A stretch of 64,000 nt of DNA, from NCBI GenBank assembly GCA_014905825.1, contig JACGCN010000005.1:2170001-2234000 (forward strand), written 5' to 3'. The position numbers were made by a program, and so were the translations under genes. Source of the DNA: Lyophyllum atratum (lineage: Eukaryota > Basidiomycota > Agaricomycetes > Agaricales > Lyophyllaceae). Below are positions 1-9,893 of this stretch, piece by piece (within the stretch, counting starts at the first letter, position 1; each line of letters begins with the position of its first letter). The notes beneath the pieces were generated by a model that saw only the letters and a program-made list of their open reading frames with translations, was not told the DNA's origin and did not search any database.

Positions 1-134
1 CACCCGTATAGAATAAAACTGACATCCTTCGTGTAACAGTCAAGCAGGAGCGCCTGAAGCAGAAGGACGCCAAGAAGCCCAAGAAGCCCAAGGCGGCGAG
101 CAAGGAGTTCCTCGAGACTCTCTTCGCGCCCTAA
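1..134 (+). CDS. 3' end of an unidentified gene (last exon)
   Basis: The last exon appears to run from about position 40, after a TAACAG acceptor, to a TAA stop at 132-134. It encodes a short, very lysine-rich tail (KQERLKQKDAKKPKKPKA followed by a hydrophobic end, FLETLFAP). The upstream part lies outside the window, so the family cannot be named. The run of Lys-Pro-Lys repeats suggests a basic tail that binds nucleic acid or ribosomes, but that is only a guess. Confidence 0.45.
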
Positions 135-721
135 GGGAATGGTTGTGGGATCCAAAAGATGCGATGGTGTGGGATACAGGGATGGGTGCGACCGCCCAGA
201 ATTATGCTTTACGCGTGCTGTTGACTTACAGTGCTACATACGTCCATGCAAAATACTCTATGCCTCATGCGCAACATGCCTTTTGGTTCTGATTAAGGTG
301 CAGGCCTGGTGTTCTGGATAAGAAAACGAAGGAATGCAACGTTCAACCATGCAAATAGCAGGTCTCAAAGGTCATCTGAACTTTGAAACGGGAAGCCTAT
401 GTTTGATATGATGATTGCGGCGAGCGTCAAAGTCGAAGCCGAGCTGTCACTGAAGTCACATTCCTTCTGCATGTCGGCGTTTACGCGAACACTGCGCCTC
501 TCCATGGCATACCACTGGCTAACGTTTTCCAGTCCCACGGAAACTGAATGAAACACGCTTTTAGGGACATTAACAGTGACACGCGATTTCCAGCACCCTC
601 GCGCCTGTTTGCCTTCAGCTAGCTCGTTTTTCTCATCCTCTCTCCTTAGTATCCAGTCTCCCTCTCCCGTAATTGTTATACGGTATACTCGCCTTGAGTG
701 TTTCTTATTTTCTTATCTGCG
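135..721. other. intergenic, nothing recognised
   Basis: Short open frames exist on both strands, but none shows a recognisable domain, signal peptide or splice structure. The last 100 bases are pyrimidine-rich (TCTCTCC, CCTCTCCC), as often seen just upstream of starts in Agaricomycetes, and probably belong to the promoter/5' leader of the membrane-protein gene that follows. Confidence 0.4.
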
Positions 722-1748
722 ATGGCCCCTGCTTCCCAATCCACTGTGGTGCTCAGCGCTTCTGCCTTACTTCCAGCCTCCGACGACTCTCGAGCATCCT
801 ACTCAAGCACACTCAGCACTCTCATCGCGATAGGCAGCGCTCTCTTCTTCGCAACCTACTTATGTGCCTTCTTTATGACATACCGGCATGCCCGGAGCAA
901 CCCCAGAGGTCTCAATAAACCATCTGGAGTGCGCCTCCAACGCTATGCACCCGGTAAGCTTCTTCCCCTCCGTTACTCCTCTTGTTCTTCGTATAAGGCT
1001 GACTCGTATTCCGCACAGCATTCTATCTATTCATCGTCATGAGCAGCCTAATTGAGGTACGCCTCCGCCTCCCCAACCGTCCCCGTCCACACCGGCACAT
1101 ACGCAGTAACTATCACAGATCTCCCTCGCGAGCTGGCTTCTCATCCAAGACGCCTACTTTCACAACTCCCCGAACACTCAAACCCGTACCGCGGCCATCC
1201 TCCTCCTGCGAGTAGTCGTCCCCGTTACCCGACCGCTCAACCCCGGCTAACGCTGTTCCCCATCTGCGCGTGTATAATAGGTTCAGCGCCTGCTCGACCT
1301 CATTGACTGGCGGCGCGTATAGCATGCTCTTCCTCCATCCTAGATGGGCCGAGCACCCCGTCGCTTCGATCGGAGCCCAGTCGATCTGGGTTTTTCTCAC
1401 TTGGCTCGTGTGGATCGTCGGCGCTGGGTTGTTGAATGGCGCGCTGCCGGATTTGTTGGTCAAGGCTCGCTGTAATAGCTTGGTGTATTGCGGCCAGATC
1501 CGTGGTCTGTTTGGTACGCCTTCTGCGCTCTCGATGGTCGAGTATTCATCTGAGTAACATCATTTTTGTTCTCGAACAGCTATCGCGGTCATTGAGGTGT
1601 AAGTAGTAGTACCCTGCGCACGTCGATGCGGATATGCTCACCAAGTTTTCGCAGGTTGACGCTGACTGCGGGGATGGGTGTCTTGATTTGGCTGGCATGG
1701 GGGTCGGCGGGCAACATCCGTCTGCCACAGAGGTCAGGAAGCATTTAA
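722..1748 (+). CDS. MARVEL-like four-TM membrane protein (probable)
   Basis: A five-exon gene with short introns. Exon 1 (722-953) has a Ser/Ala-rich start and a hydrophobic segment (TLIAIGSALFFATYLCAFF). Exon 2 gives FYLFIVMSSLIE, exon 3 ISLASWLLIQDAYFHNSP, exon 4 the block HPRWAEHPVASIGAQSIW, then FLTWLVWIVGAGLLNGALPD and CGQIRGLF. The end reads AIAVIEVLTLTAGMGVLIWL and stops at 1746-1748. Spacing of helices and the late Cys-Gly-Gln block resemble the small MARVEL-like membrane proteins abundant in basidiomycetes; their role is not well defined. The join near 1190-1270 cannot be made in frame with a consensus donor: all GT candidates are phase 0, while the next exon needs two carried bases. 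Either an unusual splice site is used or the copy has a one-base lesion. Confidence 0.55.
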
Positions 1749-1825
1749 GACTCTTCCACTCTCGGACATCTCTTCAACTGTCATTTTTTATCTATCTTGT
1801 AACATGTAACTATGAACGGGCAAAT

Positions 1826-1988
1826 CTCTACAATATATAGGTGTTTATAAAACGAGAGGTGCCTCGTACCACCAGACAAATCGGCTCCCTGACATTGCTG
1901 CTCTACAATATATAGGTGTTTATAATTTACATCAGCGGCACGAGAGGTGCCTCCTACCACCGGACAAATCGGCTTCCTGACATTGCTC
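1826..1988. repeat. two-copy direct repeat
   Basis: Copy 1 (1826-1900) and copy 2 (1901-1988) both begin CTCTACAATATATAGGTGTT and both contain a GAGAGGTGCCTC block, a CGGACAAATCGGC-like block (AGACAAATCGGC in copy 1) and end in CCTGACATTGCT. Copy 2 carries about 13 extra bases after the shared TATAA. The repeat lies between the membrane-protein gene and the 3' end of PARP-like gene A and encodes nothing obvious. It looks like a local tandem duplication. Confidence 0.8.
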
Positions 1989-2037
1989 CGTACTCAAACA
2001 GGTGACACGTCGTTATAACATATACAAGAGGGAGGTG

Positions 2038-3680
2038 CTACGCCTCGTACAGCACGAGAAACGATGGTCGGATGGCGTCGTTCCGGTAAACGACCAGCTC
2101 GTCGTGATTGAGGCTTCCTCCCTTCTCAGCCAGCACCTGACGACGAAGGATGAGGATAAGAACCACCCGATTAATCTAAGGCTGCCTACCGAATCGAAGC
2201 CCGTGGGTGGAGCTATTAGGGAGGTGCTATCCTTGAGCATCTTGCAGCCTTTGCCGACTATGACCTTGTTCAAGAGGATCGCAGTCAGCTTGGATGAGCA
2301 GTCGTTGCTAGCATAATCGTCGGACCTAGTTCAACAGTCTATGAGTGAATGGCAAAAAATATTAGTGAAGTGATATCGTACTTGGACGATGTCGAGGACG
2401 TGTAGATCCCCTTGCCAAACCTATCACAAGTCAGCTCACTTGCATGTGGCTGTATGCTTGGAAATGATTCACCTTCCCCATCCTGTCTTCGAGCCGAACC
2501 TGCTCAGGTCGAAGGATGTCCTGATGATACAGCACATTGGACAGTTGGCCGATGCACACAAGGCCGTGCGGCCCTTGTCGCCGATGCTGCACTCTCTTCG
2601 GGTTCCATGCCAGCGTCTATTCTCGTTCCCCGCAGAGCGCCCTGCCGCTAAGAACTGGCCGCGTGCTTCGACTGCGGCTCTTATTAGAAAGATTTAGTTC
2701 CTTTGGAGATCGACAAGTCATTGTGGTAAGCTGCCTTACTGGTATGCGTTGTAGCTAGCGAGCGATGCCGGCGGTGTTATAATCTTGTAAACACGGCGCA
2801 CCGGGGGACAGCGCTTTCCACTGTGCCGCCAAGATGTCTTGAACTGCTCCTCGACTATAAGTAGCTCGCGTAAGATCTAAAAACGCAGTCAAGAAACACA
2901 GAACACGAACCGCTCTTAAACGTTACATGCCCCTTCGGGACCTCCAGGACCATAGGACCTTTACTCTCTGCATCATCGATGCAAGGCTGGCTGCAAAAAT
3001 GCGACTTCGGCAGTTTGGGCGCTTTGCGGCACATTATGCATATCATCTCCCCAACGCTGAAATTAGCACATGGAAAGGTAAAGTCACATGTCTTTCCTAG
3101 ACCTTAGTGACAGAGGTAGCGCACGTTTTATGAGCTTGACAGCAGTAATCTGCCAGAGAGCCATCGGTGTTTGTGAATGGAGGTTTCTGGCACCCGGGTG
3201 CTTGGCAGCCACCTGGAAAGGCAGACGAAGATTATGTACCCTGAGCAGCGGTCATCATCAGCCCTACCTTTAGCTGTGGTGGAAGTGGCTGTTGGCTTCT
3301 TGGGCGACGTCTTGGCGTAGCTTGTAGCACAGTTCTTTCCACAGTACGGATGAGTAAATCCCGACGGGTCCTTGTATTTAGGCCGTAGTTTGCAATACTA
3401 TGGCGAGAAGTTCATCTTGCAGCCAAAAGGGAACGAAGGAAAAGCTTACGTCGCAGTTGTTGGATGATGTGGATGACAACGTAGATGACCGGACAAGCGC
3501 TGGCTTCGCTTTAGTTGCGCAGGTCTTGTTGCAGTACGGATGCGTAGTGGCACCATCGAAGTATTTGGGCCGTTGGTTACAATTCTGGTGTCGCTGTCAA
3601 TCAATATGACATGACTATCTAGACTTCTGTAATCTCACCTCGCATAATGCAGTGAGTGTTGCAGTGGTGGTTGACGACAT
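2038..3680 (-). CDS. zinc-knuckle PARP-like ADP-ribosyltransferase (gene A)
   Basis: A minus-strand multi-exon gene, start ATG at 3680-3678, stop at 2040-2038. In order it encodes four Cys-rich knuckles: LCENCNQRPKY...HPYCNKTCA, YCKLRPKY...HPYCGKNCA, CQAPGCQKPP...DYCCQAH and CIMCRKAPKLPKSHFCSQPC. A PARP-type catalytic fold follows. The three catalytic positions can be seen: His in RRWHGTRREC, Tyr in GRFGKGIYTSSTSS and Glu in NHDELVVYRNDAIRP. Blocks CPMCCIIRTSFDL and VIVGKGCKMLKDSTSLIAPP are typical of the fungal PARP-like family. The predicted role is transfer of ADP-ribose from NAD+; the target (protein, DNA or RNA) is unknown. Reading frame is open through all exons, but one join (about 3050-3115) needs a weak acceptor (GGGGAG). 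It is divergent from gene B, 416 bp away. Confidence 0.85.
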
Positions 3681-4096
3681 CGAGCTGCTCGGGGACTGGC
3701 TCGGGATGGAGGAGTTGTGCGTACAAAGAGGGAGCCTACAGGCCTGTACCTAGGGAGGAAGAACGGTGAAACGGGGACTGGGACTGATGTGAGCTGGATT
3801 AAATCATGATTGCTGACTGACGGCACTCTGCAGGGATGAGGCGTATGTGGGGTGTGTCGAACCGACGACGCCCCGGAAGTCGTAACCGCATTTGTCGAAG
3901 GGGTGATCTTGATTGACGACATGCGATCTCGGCCTCTTCACCTGGATGTTTTCCTGCAGGCACCCCAGAAACAATGAGGCGGAGGTGAGGCGTGTAAGCA
4001 CATTATCAATTATCAGGGCAAATGCCGAGGAACGACTGATATCACCTTGATCTCACGTTCTGCTCACTGTAATCCGTTCACGCCAAACCTCCTGTA

Positions 4097-5295
4097 ATGC
4101 TTAGGAAGAAGCTTGGCTGGGGAAACAGCCCACCGCAGAGCCCACCGCCCACAGATTTGTGCGAGGTAATAACTCTGCCTCTGTCGCGTTCACGACTTAC
4201 AACATGCCTAGACCTGTGGCGCGAAACCAAAATTTGTCGAGAATGGCGTTAAACACCGTTATTGCAGCAGAACATGTGCTCGGAATGGCCAGGGACCGAC
4301 GCCAGACGGTTGCAAACTTCGCGGGTGTCGTGCGACAGGAAAATCAGCCTTTGCCAAATTTTGCTCGGAGGCACATGCAAAGTAGGTGATTTCCTTTGAT
4401 GAATAACGCGCAGATTTAATAGTAAGCGTCAGGGAAGGGGTTCTGCAGGGCATCGTAGAGGCATGTGAGACCTGCAAGACCCTGCCACGCACTGTTGGCG
4501 CACTGTGCATCCCATGTGATCGTCGTGCGCATAGTCAAGGAAGCTTCAGAGAATTGCGCGCCAATGGGAGAACATTCAGAAACTGTGGGTTCAGGAGATC
4601 GGAAAAGTGAAAGTGCTTGCTCACGTCCAACTCGCAGATCGCGATCACTTCCTCAGCCAATGGAAATCGCCCGAACCGGCCCCTACGGTCGACAGAATCT
4701 TCGAAGTGGACATTCCACATGATGCTCGGATCAAGCAAAATGCCTATCGGTAGGTCACGAGTGCTATTTTACGACAGCCGAGCTAATGAATGGACTTATA
4801 TTAGCGCGAGTTCTGCATCTGCAGTGGAGATTCGTACCTATCACAGTGCCCAATGTATCTGCAATTTCGGCGTGGATACCACGCCAGTACTGTGCAACTA
4901 CAAGTCATGTGGCATATGTTGCATCCTTAAGTCGTCATTCAATTCTTTTGCGTTCGGCGCACCCTTCAACACCGGAAGGTAATGTTCATGCTTGATTTTC
5001 TGGTCGTGATTGCTGAGACGTCGATCTAGGTTCGGAGATGGGATATACTCTTACCGAAATTCAGCCCTCGGTGATTACTTTGCGACGGCCTGCACTTCTT
5101 CTCCGTATCGCGTGTCAATTGGCTGCAGTGCCATCGTGGATTCTGGGACCACCGGAAGTAACACGGTAAGATATTCTGCTGTACAGATCACATTGCCATA
5201 TGCTGATCCTTCTTTAGAGCGGAGAGAGTGAATCTGTCTTCGTTCCAACTGCGGATGCTATAGTTCCTGTATGCATACTTGTATACCGCAAGTAG
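4097..5295 (+). CDS. divergent zinc-knuckle PARP-like protein (gene B)
   Basis: A plus-strand gene, start MLRKKLGWGNSPP, with short introns starting at 4166, 4382, about 4580 (57 nt), 4750, 4980 and 5169; stop at 5293-5295. It carries three Cys-rich knuckles: TCGAKPKFVENGVKHRYCSR, CKLRGCRA...KFCSEAHAK and CETCKTLPRTVGALCIPCDR. A linker (TFRNYRDHFLSQWKSP) and a divergent PARP-like domain follow. His lies in RTYHSAQCICNFG, Tyr in RFGDGIYSYRNSALGD and the candidate Glu in GESESVFVPTADAIVP. The CNYKSCGICCILKSSF block matches the Cys-rich core of the family. The catalytic loops differ clearly from gene A, so substrate or target may differ. The frame is open throughout when spliced this way. Its 3' end faces gene C. 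Confidence 0.82.
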
Positions 5296-5415
5296 TGTTG
5301 TGTCTGCGTTCGTTTCGGCTTGCTCCTATAGGGAACGACAAATGTGAACAGAGGGATCTGGCATATATAGTGCATTAAATTATAATATAACAGGAAGGGG
5401 AACATATATCCCATA

Positions 5416-6495
5416 TCAGGCGGCCACTGGCGTTTTGAACAGTTTAGTAATCACAGAGCGCAAGACGTTTGGATCCTTCTCTGGAGGGAAACCGTAGACG
5501 ACCAAGAAAGCAGGACGAATAGCATCGTTGGAGTAAACCACAGTTTCCGGATAGTTCAAATGGATTCCAGGCTTCCCTACAATCTATACCATATGTGTTA
5601 GCACGAAACGCATAGACGTAGGAGATTCTTACTGAATGGTACCCTGCAGGCGGTCCGACGACGCCCGTCCCATTCTGGCGTCGTTTAAATGGCTTTCCAA
5701 CGGTCACACGACTAGCCACCATTATACGATAAGTAGACTTCTTCCCGCCGTTCAAAACATAATCGTCGGCCTCTGCAAATTGACAAGATGTCAACGACAG
5801 AGTCGAGGAGACAAGGACTGAACGCTTACTTGAAGAACACGAAGTGGAGTATATCCCGGTGCCAAACCTACAAGAACGGTCAGTAGCCAGAAAAGGGCTG
5901 AACACCGGAGATTCTCACCGGCGAAATTGGTGCTTCGTCCCTATATTGCTGTAATTAGGAGTCTGAATCTCATGGGCAGAGGAAGGGAAAGACATACCGC
6001 ATTTACCAATGTCAAAGGATGCACCTACGATTTGACAGAGATGACAATCAAAGAGTTCACAAAGCCGGAGTCTGTGTTTGTCTTCTGCGAGGAGACATCG
6101 TCGATTTGTGCCATGGAAGAGAAGTTTTTCGATTCGTGAGTTTGGGTGCAACCGAACACTTGGCGAGGCCTCAACGCGGGATCTGTTACCCATCGGTCAA
6201 CTCAGGATACGTATCAATACTAGTAGTCAGACGTACCTATATTTCAGATATGGTTCAAGATTCTCCTTCGTCGATAATATCTTAAATACGGCACGTATCG
6301 GGGGTCTGGGTTTGTCGGGGTGCTTCCAACCTTTGTTGAACCTACTCTCCACTGTGCTCAATTAGTTTGCGGAACAAAAGAAATGTCGAAGTCCATCTCA
6401 CCGAAGGTGTAAAGAGGGTCAGTCTCTGGAAGATGTACGACCCGGTTGCGCTTTCCGTTCGATTCCTGGAGCGTGAGTTGTTCGTCGGTCAACAT
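5416..6495 (-). CDS. PARP-like ADP-ribosyltransferase without knuckles (gene C)
   Basis: A minus-strand gene, start ATG 6495-6493, stop at 5418-5416, seven or so exons. After a short leader (MLTDEQLTLQESNGKR) it encodes SRFNKGWKHPDKPRPPIRAV, the His block KLLFHGTNRRCLLAEDKH, the Cys core CELFDCHLCQIVGASFDIGK, the Tyr block RRFGTGIYSTSCSS, then KADDYVLNGGKKSTYRIMV, GPPAGYHS and the Glu block LNYPETVVYSNDAIRPAF. All three expected catalytic residues are present. No zinc knuckles precede the catalytic domain in what can be read. The frame is open across all joins. It is convergent with gene B (120 bp between stops) and followed upstream by its decayed copy D in the same orientation. Confidence 0.82.
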
Positions 6496-7008
6496 GCTAA
6501 AACGTGCAGCTCCATCGAAATGAATTCTGCATTATTTATAATCATCCTCCAGTTGCAGTCATCCAGCAGGGAAATTGAACCAAAGCATGCATGGTGTAGG
6601 GGCGCTTGACTGTGAAACGAGTGATTCTTTGCCGATATCACTGAAGTTGTCGGTAGGCCGAACAAGAGCAGTGCCGGAGTGGCGGCGAATGCTGTGATAG
6701 ACCGTTCATACAATGCAAAGTCATTGCAAACATGAGGTGCTGCACGCGTGAAGCATCCAGGTGATACGGTGGAGGGAAGAAAGCCGATTTGCGGGTTTCA
6801 TCATTACTCGATCATCACAAGATCAATTTCACCCACAACTTTCGAACCAAGTCGGAGCGAATCTCCGGGCACTCGACGGCATTCTGAATCTGAGCACCGA
6901 AGCAGCCGTTTGTAATTATAGAGCGTCACTTTCTTCCACATCGAAAAAAAAAAGTAAAATATAGCCTACTTTGAAAGCTTCGTACTACGGTAAACTGTCT
7001 GGGATTAT
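6496..7008. other. spacer between gene C and its decayed copy
   Basis: No convincing exon was found on either strand. It contains a short poly-A run (6946-6956). A minus-strand stretch with closely spaced cysteines (CSDSECRR, about 6880) could be debris of a knuckle exon belonging to gene C, but it cannot be joined to it with confidence. Confidence 0.3.
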
Positions 7009-7960
7009 TCAAGAGACAACACAGCTGGACTCCTCCGGCTCTTCGCCGTACACAATGAGGAACGCGGGACGTATAGCATCATTATTGTAAACGATAGTCC
7101 CGTGGTAATTCAGGGAACCCCCGCTTGCCGATAACCTGGGACAGTCAGATCTTCGACAAGGCTCGGTACAGGTGAAATGTATACTGAGAAGACTTACTGA
7201 ATGGCATCCGGATGGTGCCTCAGTGAGCTCGCCAGCATTCCGACGTCTGATCCAAGGCTTGCCAACCACAACACGACAGGCTAACATTACTCGCCAATCA
7301 TGTTTCCTCGCCCCAGTGAAGGATTAATCATCGGCCTCTTCCACAAATAATTGGTGTGGTGGGCACATGCATGAGAAACTAACTTACTTGAAGAGCACTT
7401 ACTTACTTGAGGAGCATGTTGTAGAGTATATTCCTTCGCCAAACCTAGGGCTATAGGTGAGCTGATAGTAAAAGCTTAGGGCTGGGTGAGGTTTTACCGG
7501 GTAAAACTATGCTTGTCACCTTCAAGGACGGTTGTAGCAGGTGGGAAAGATTCGTGAAGCGTGAAACATACCGGATTTCTGGATGTTAAAGGAGTGCCTG
7601 ATGACGGAGCACGACGAGCATACAAGAACATCACAAGTATGAAGTTCGATTCGGATTTTCTGCAATCCGACAGTACCGATTTGTTCCATGGAAGAGAGCC
7701 TTTTGGTCCCCTTGGTTTTTGGCCTTTGGGTCATTGATTTCTACAGCTAGCCGTCCTCTGTTCTTTATCAAAATCGATTCCTTGTTGGAGGGTTGAAACT
7801 TTGAATGGCCGGTATCTCTTAAACATCCAGGCTGTCGTTGGAAGATAGAACTTTCAGCACGGCACGTACAGGCGGTTGAGGTTTGTCTGCATGTCTCCAG
7901 CTAATGTCGAACTTTTCCTTGACTAGGATTTTCGAAAAGTATTCGGGATGAGTGAGTGGT
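7009..7960 (-). pseudogene. decayed PARP-like gene (paralogue of gene C)
   Basis: Blocks of gene C are found in order on the minus strand: a block like VKEKFDISWRHADKPQPPVR (about 7830-7920), the His block LFHGTNRYCRI, the Tyr block RFGEGIYSTTCSS, then DWRVMLACRVVVGKP and LNYHGTIVYNNDAIRP. Several lesions break it: a stop after DSLDV, a stop and frame change just after the His block (about 7625-7680), a TAA replacing the Tyr codon of the ADDY motif (about 7325), and an extra base in a G-rich run just before LNYHGT (about 7110-7120). The stop of the last open part is at 7011-7009. A leader like that of gene C (near 8030-7995) may remain upstream. It is most likely a dead tandem duplicate. Confidence 0.75.
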
Positions 7961-8637
7961 GTGCCATAACAAGAGTAATAGCGCACCCAGTTTTTAGTAT
8001 GGATCTTTCACGTCGAGGCTGATCAGTCGATCACCGCCAGATGGGCGAGGACGTTCAAGGCTGAAGTAAGAGTCGTCAGGAAGCACCGAGGACGAGGCCT
8101 TGGTCGGGAGACATTATTGGTATAGTATATTAGTCCCAATGTCAGACTCGAGCATAGCGCATCAACCAATTGAGGGGAAGGCTAGAGGCATGTTGTATTG
8201 GTAGCAGTGACTAATAATCCGTGGAACAAGGTCTCAAACTTACAATTGAAAGGGCCAACAGTCGATAAGTCCTGTTCGAGAAGCAATGATATTGACATAT
8301 AGCACCGAGCATCGTGAACAAAGGCTAGAGACGGGTCGTAAGAGCCCATGGCGCGATCCAGTGACGGTCAAGATTGACAGGTGCCACCGTGCCAGTTATC
8401 AGCAAACAATTGCCACAAGCGGGTGGGCTGCGGTGACGAAACATGTCACAACTTTGCTTCATACAACCCATCATGGTCATGACTCGGAGAATGCCTCGAG
8501 GCACGCTCGAGGACTATAACGTTTTTATCTCGAGGCCTGGTTGAGGCTAAGGCACAATATCTACACCAAATCCTTTCGAGAAGTTCAGACAAGGAGCCCT
8601 GTAAAAAGCCTGACACCGTCCAAAAACACCTACAACG
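7961..8637. other. intergenic, leader remnant of the pseudogene and NADAR promoter
   Basis: The first part may hold the remnant first exon of the pseudogene (minus strand, similar to the start of gene C up to DPLY). The rest shows no coding signal. The final 100 bases (CACCGTCC, ACACCTACAACG just before ATG) probably form the 5' leader of the NADAR gene. Confidence 0.35.
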
Positions 8638-9672
8638 ATGAACCCAGCCGTCCCAAGCGCCCCTCTGTCCATTATGCATTCTCGTCAAACGCTGACTATA
8701 ACTTCTACGCCGAATCTTGTCTCCGGAAGCCTTCCATCCACGTCGAAACCTCAAGCTGCCCAGCAGTTTCGTTACGAGAACCGTCGGAGCGCGTTAATTG
8801 TGGAATCGGACCGCCCTCTTTCCCCCACTTATTTAAGCAAGATCTTCACGCTTCCGGAAGTCGCGGAGGGAATGTCGCAGGACGATGTCAGTCTACCCAC
8901 GTCGCCTATCCAGCCAAACCAAGGTCTCGCAGACGGGCAGACGTCTAGGGCATCGTCACGCACTAGCCACTATCGAAAGTCGCATCGCGGATCGGACTTT
9001 CTGTCGTCGCCGAAATCAGAGTCCCCGTCAGGCTCACCAGATCCTCATAAATCGCCGCGGCAGAGACCAAAAGTCCTGTTCTACCACAAGCACGACCCGC
9101 ATTACGGGTTTACCAATTTTTCTGAGCATCATGTAAAATACAAGGGGAAGACATACCCAACAAGCGAACACCTTTTTCAGTCCTTCAAGGTTCGTATTCC
9201 GTAATTTTTTACCTTGTCGCACTCTAAATATTCTGCTTAGTTTCACGGGCATCGCCCAGGACTTGCGGAGCACATTCGAACGTGTTCGGAAAGGCCGAGC
9301 GTTGCATTCTCGGAAGCTCGGCGTTTCCAACCCGAAGTAAGACCCGATTGGAAGCTAGTAAATATTGAGAAGGTCTGTCCCGCCATCTCACGTCTCGAAA
9401 ACACACTGAAAGGCATCAAAGATGGATATTGCATTAGAACTGAAGTTCACGCAACACGAGGATTTGAAAGAAGAGCTTCTTGCAACTAGAGACGCCGAAC
9501 TTGTCGAGGTTTGAGCGACATGCTGTATCCGATGACATCTGTGCTAATAAAATATCAGGATTCCGATAAAGATGCATTCTGGGGAGTTGGTGCCGATGGG
9601 AAGGGCCGTAACGAGCTAGGAAAGGCCCTGGAACGGTTGAGGGACAAGCTTCGCCAAGCCCATACGGCTTGA
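8638..9672 (+). CDS. NADAR (YbiA-like) family protein, putative ADP-ribose glycosidase
   Basis: Four exons: 8638-9189, 9241-9372, 9422-9508, 9559-9672. Residues 1 to about 145 are Ser/Pro-rich and probably disordered. The NADAR domain follows: VLFYHKHDPHYGFTNFSEHH, YPTSEHLFQSFKFHGHRP, WKLVNIEKMDIALELKFTQH, LKEELLATRDAELVEDSDKD and FWGVGADGKGRNELGKALER. These are the hallmark blocks of the family (NFS, SEHLFQ, FWG.G.DG.G.N.LG). Family members hydrolyse N-glycosidic bonds of ADP-ribose or ribosylated pyrimidine intermediates; some bacterial members reverse ADP-ribose attached to guanine in DNA by a DarT partner. Here it sits beside three PARP-like genes and is followed 221 bp downstream, same strand, by a protein carrying the PARP zinc-knuckle array. 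The fungal substrate is not known. Confidence 0.9.
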
Positions 9673-9893
9673 GGGTCAATCGATGATGGTATCCTGCCCC
9701 CTACCTCACCCTGAACACGTGTATATTTCTGCAATCCAGATGTGATCTTCCAAATGCGGGGTTCTGTGTACCGCCATCCACAGCACTTGAGCCTGCTGCA
9801 CATCTGATATGCAGCACGTAAGCCTGTCATCTATCCTCGCGGTTGGTATTAAAGTCCTACCAACAATGATACATTCACCTTCGTAACATCATC

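Noticed and set aside
2002..2316. Plus-strand frame of 104 residues
   Set aside because: It is the antisense shadow of the last exons of PARP-like gene A, whose catalytic blocks are readable on the minus strand.
7009..7960. Intact fourth PARP-like gene
   Set aside because: In-frame stops and at least two frame changes lie inside conserved catalytic blocks and cannot be removed by plausible introns.
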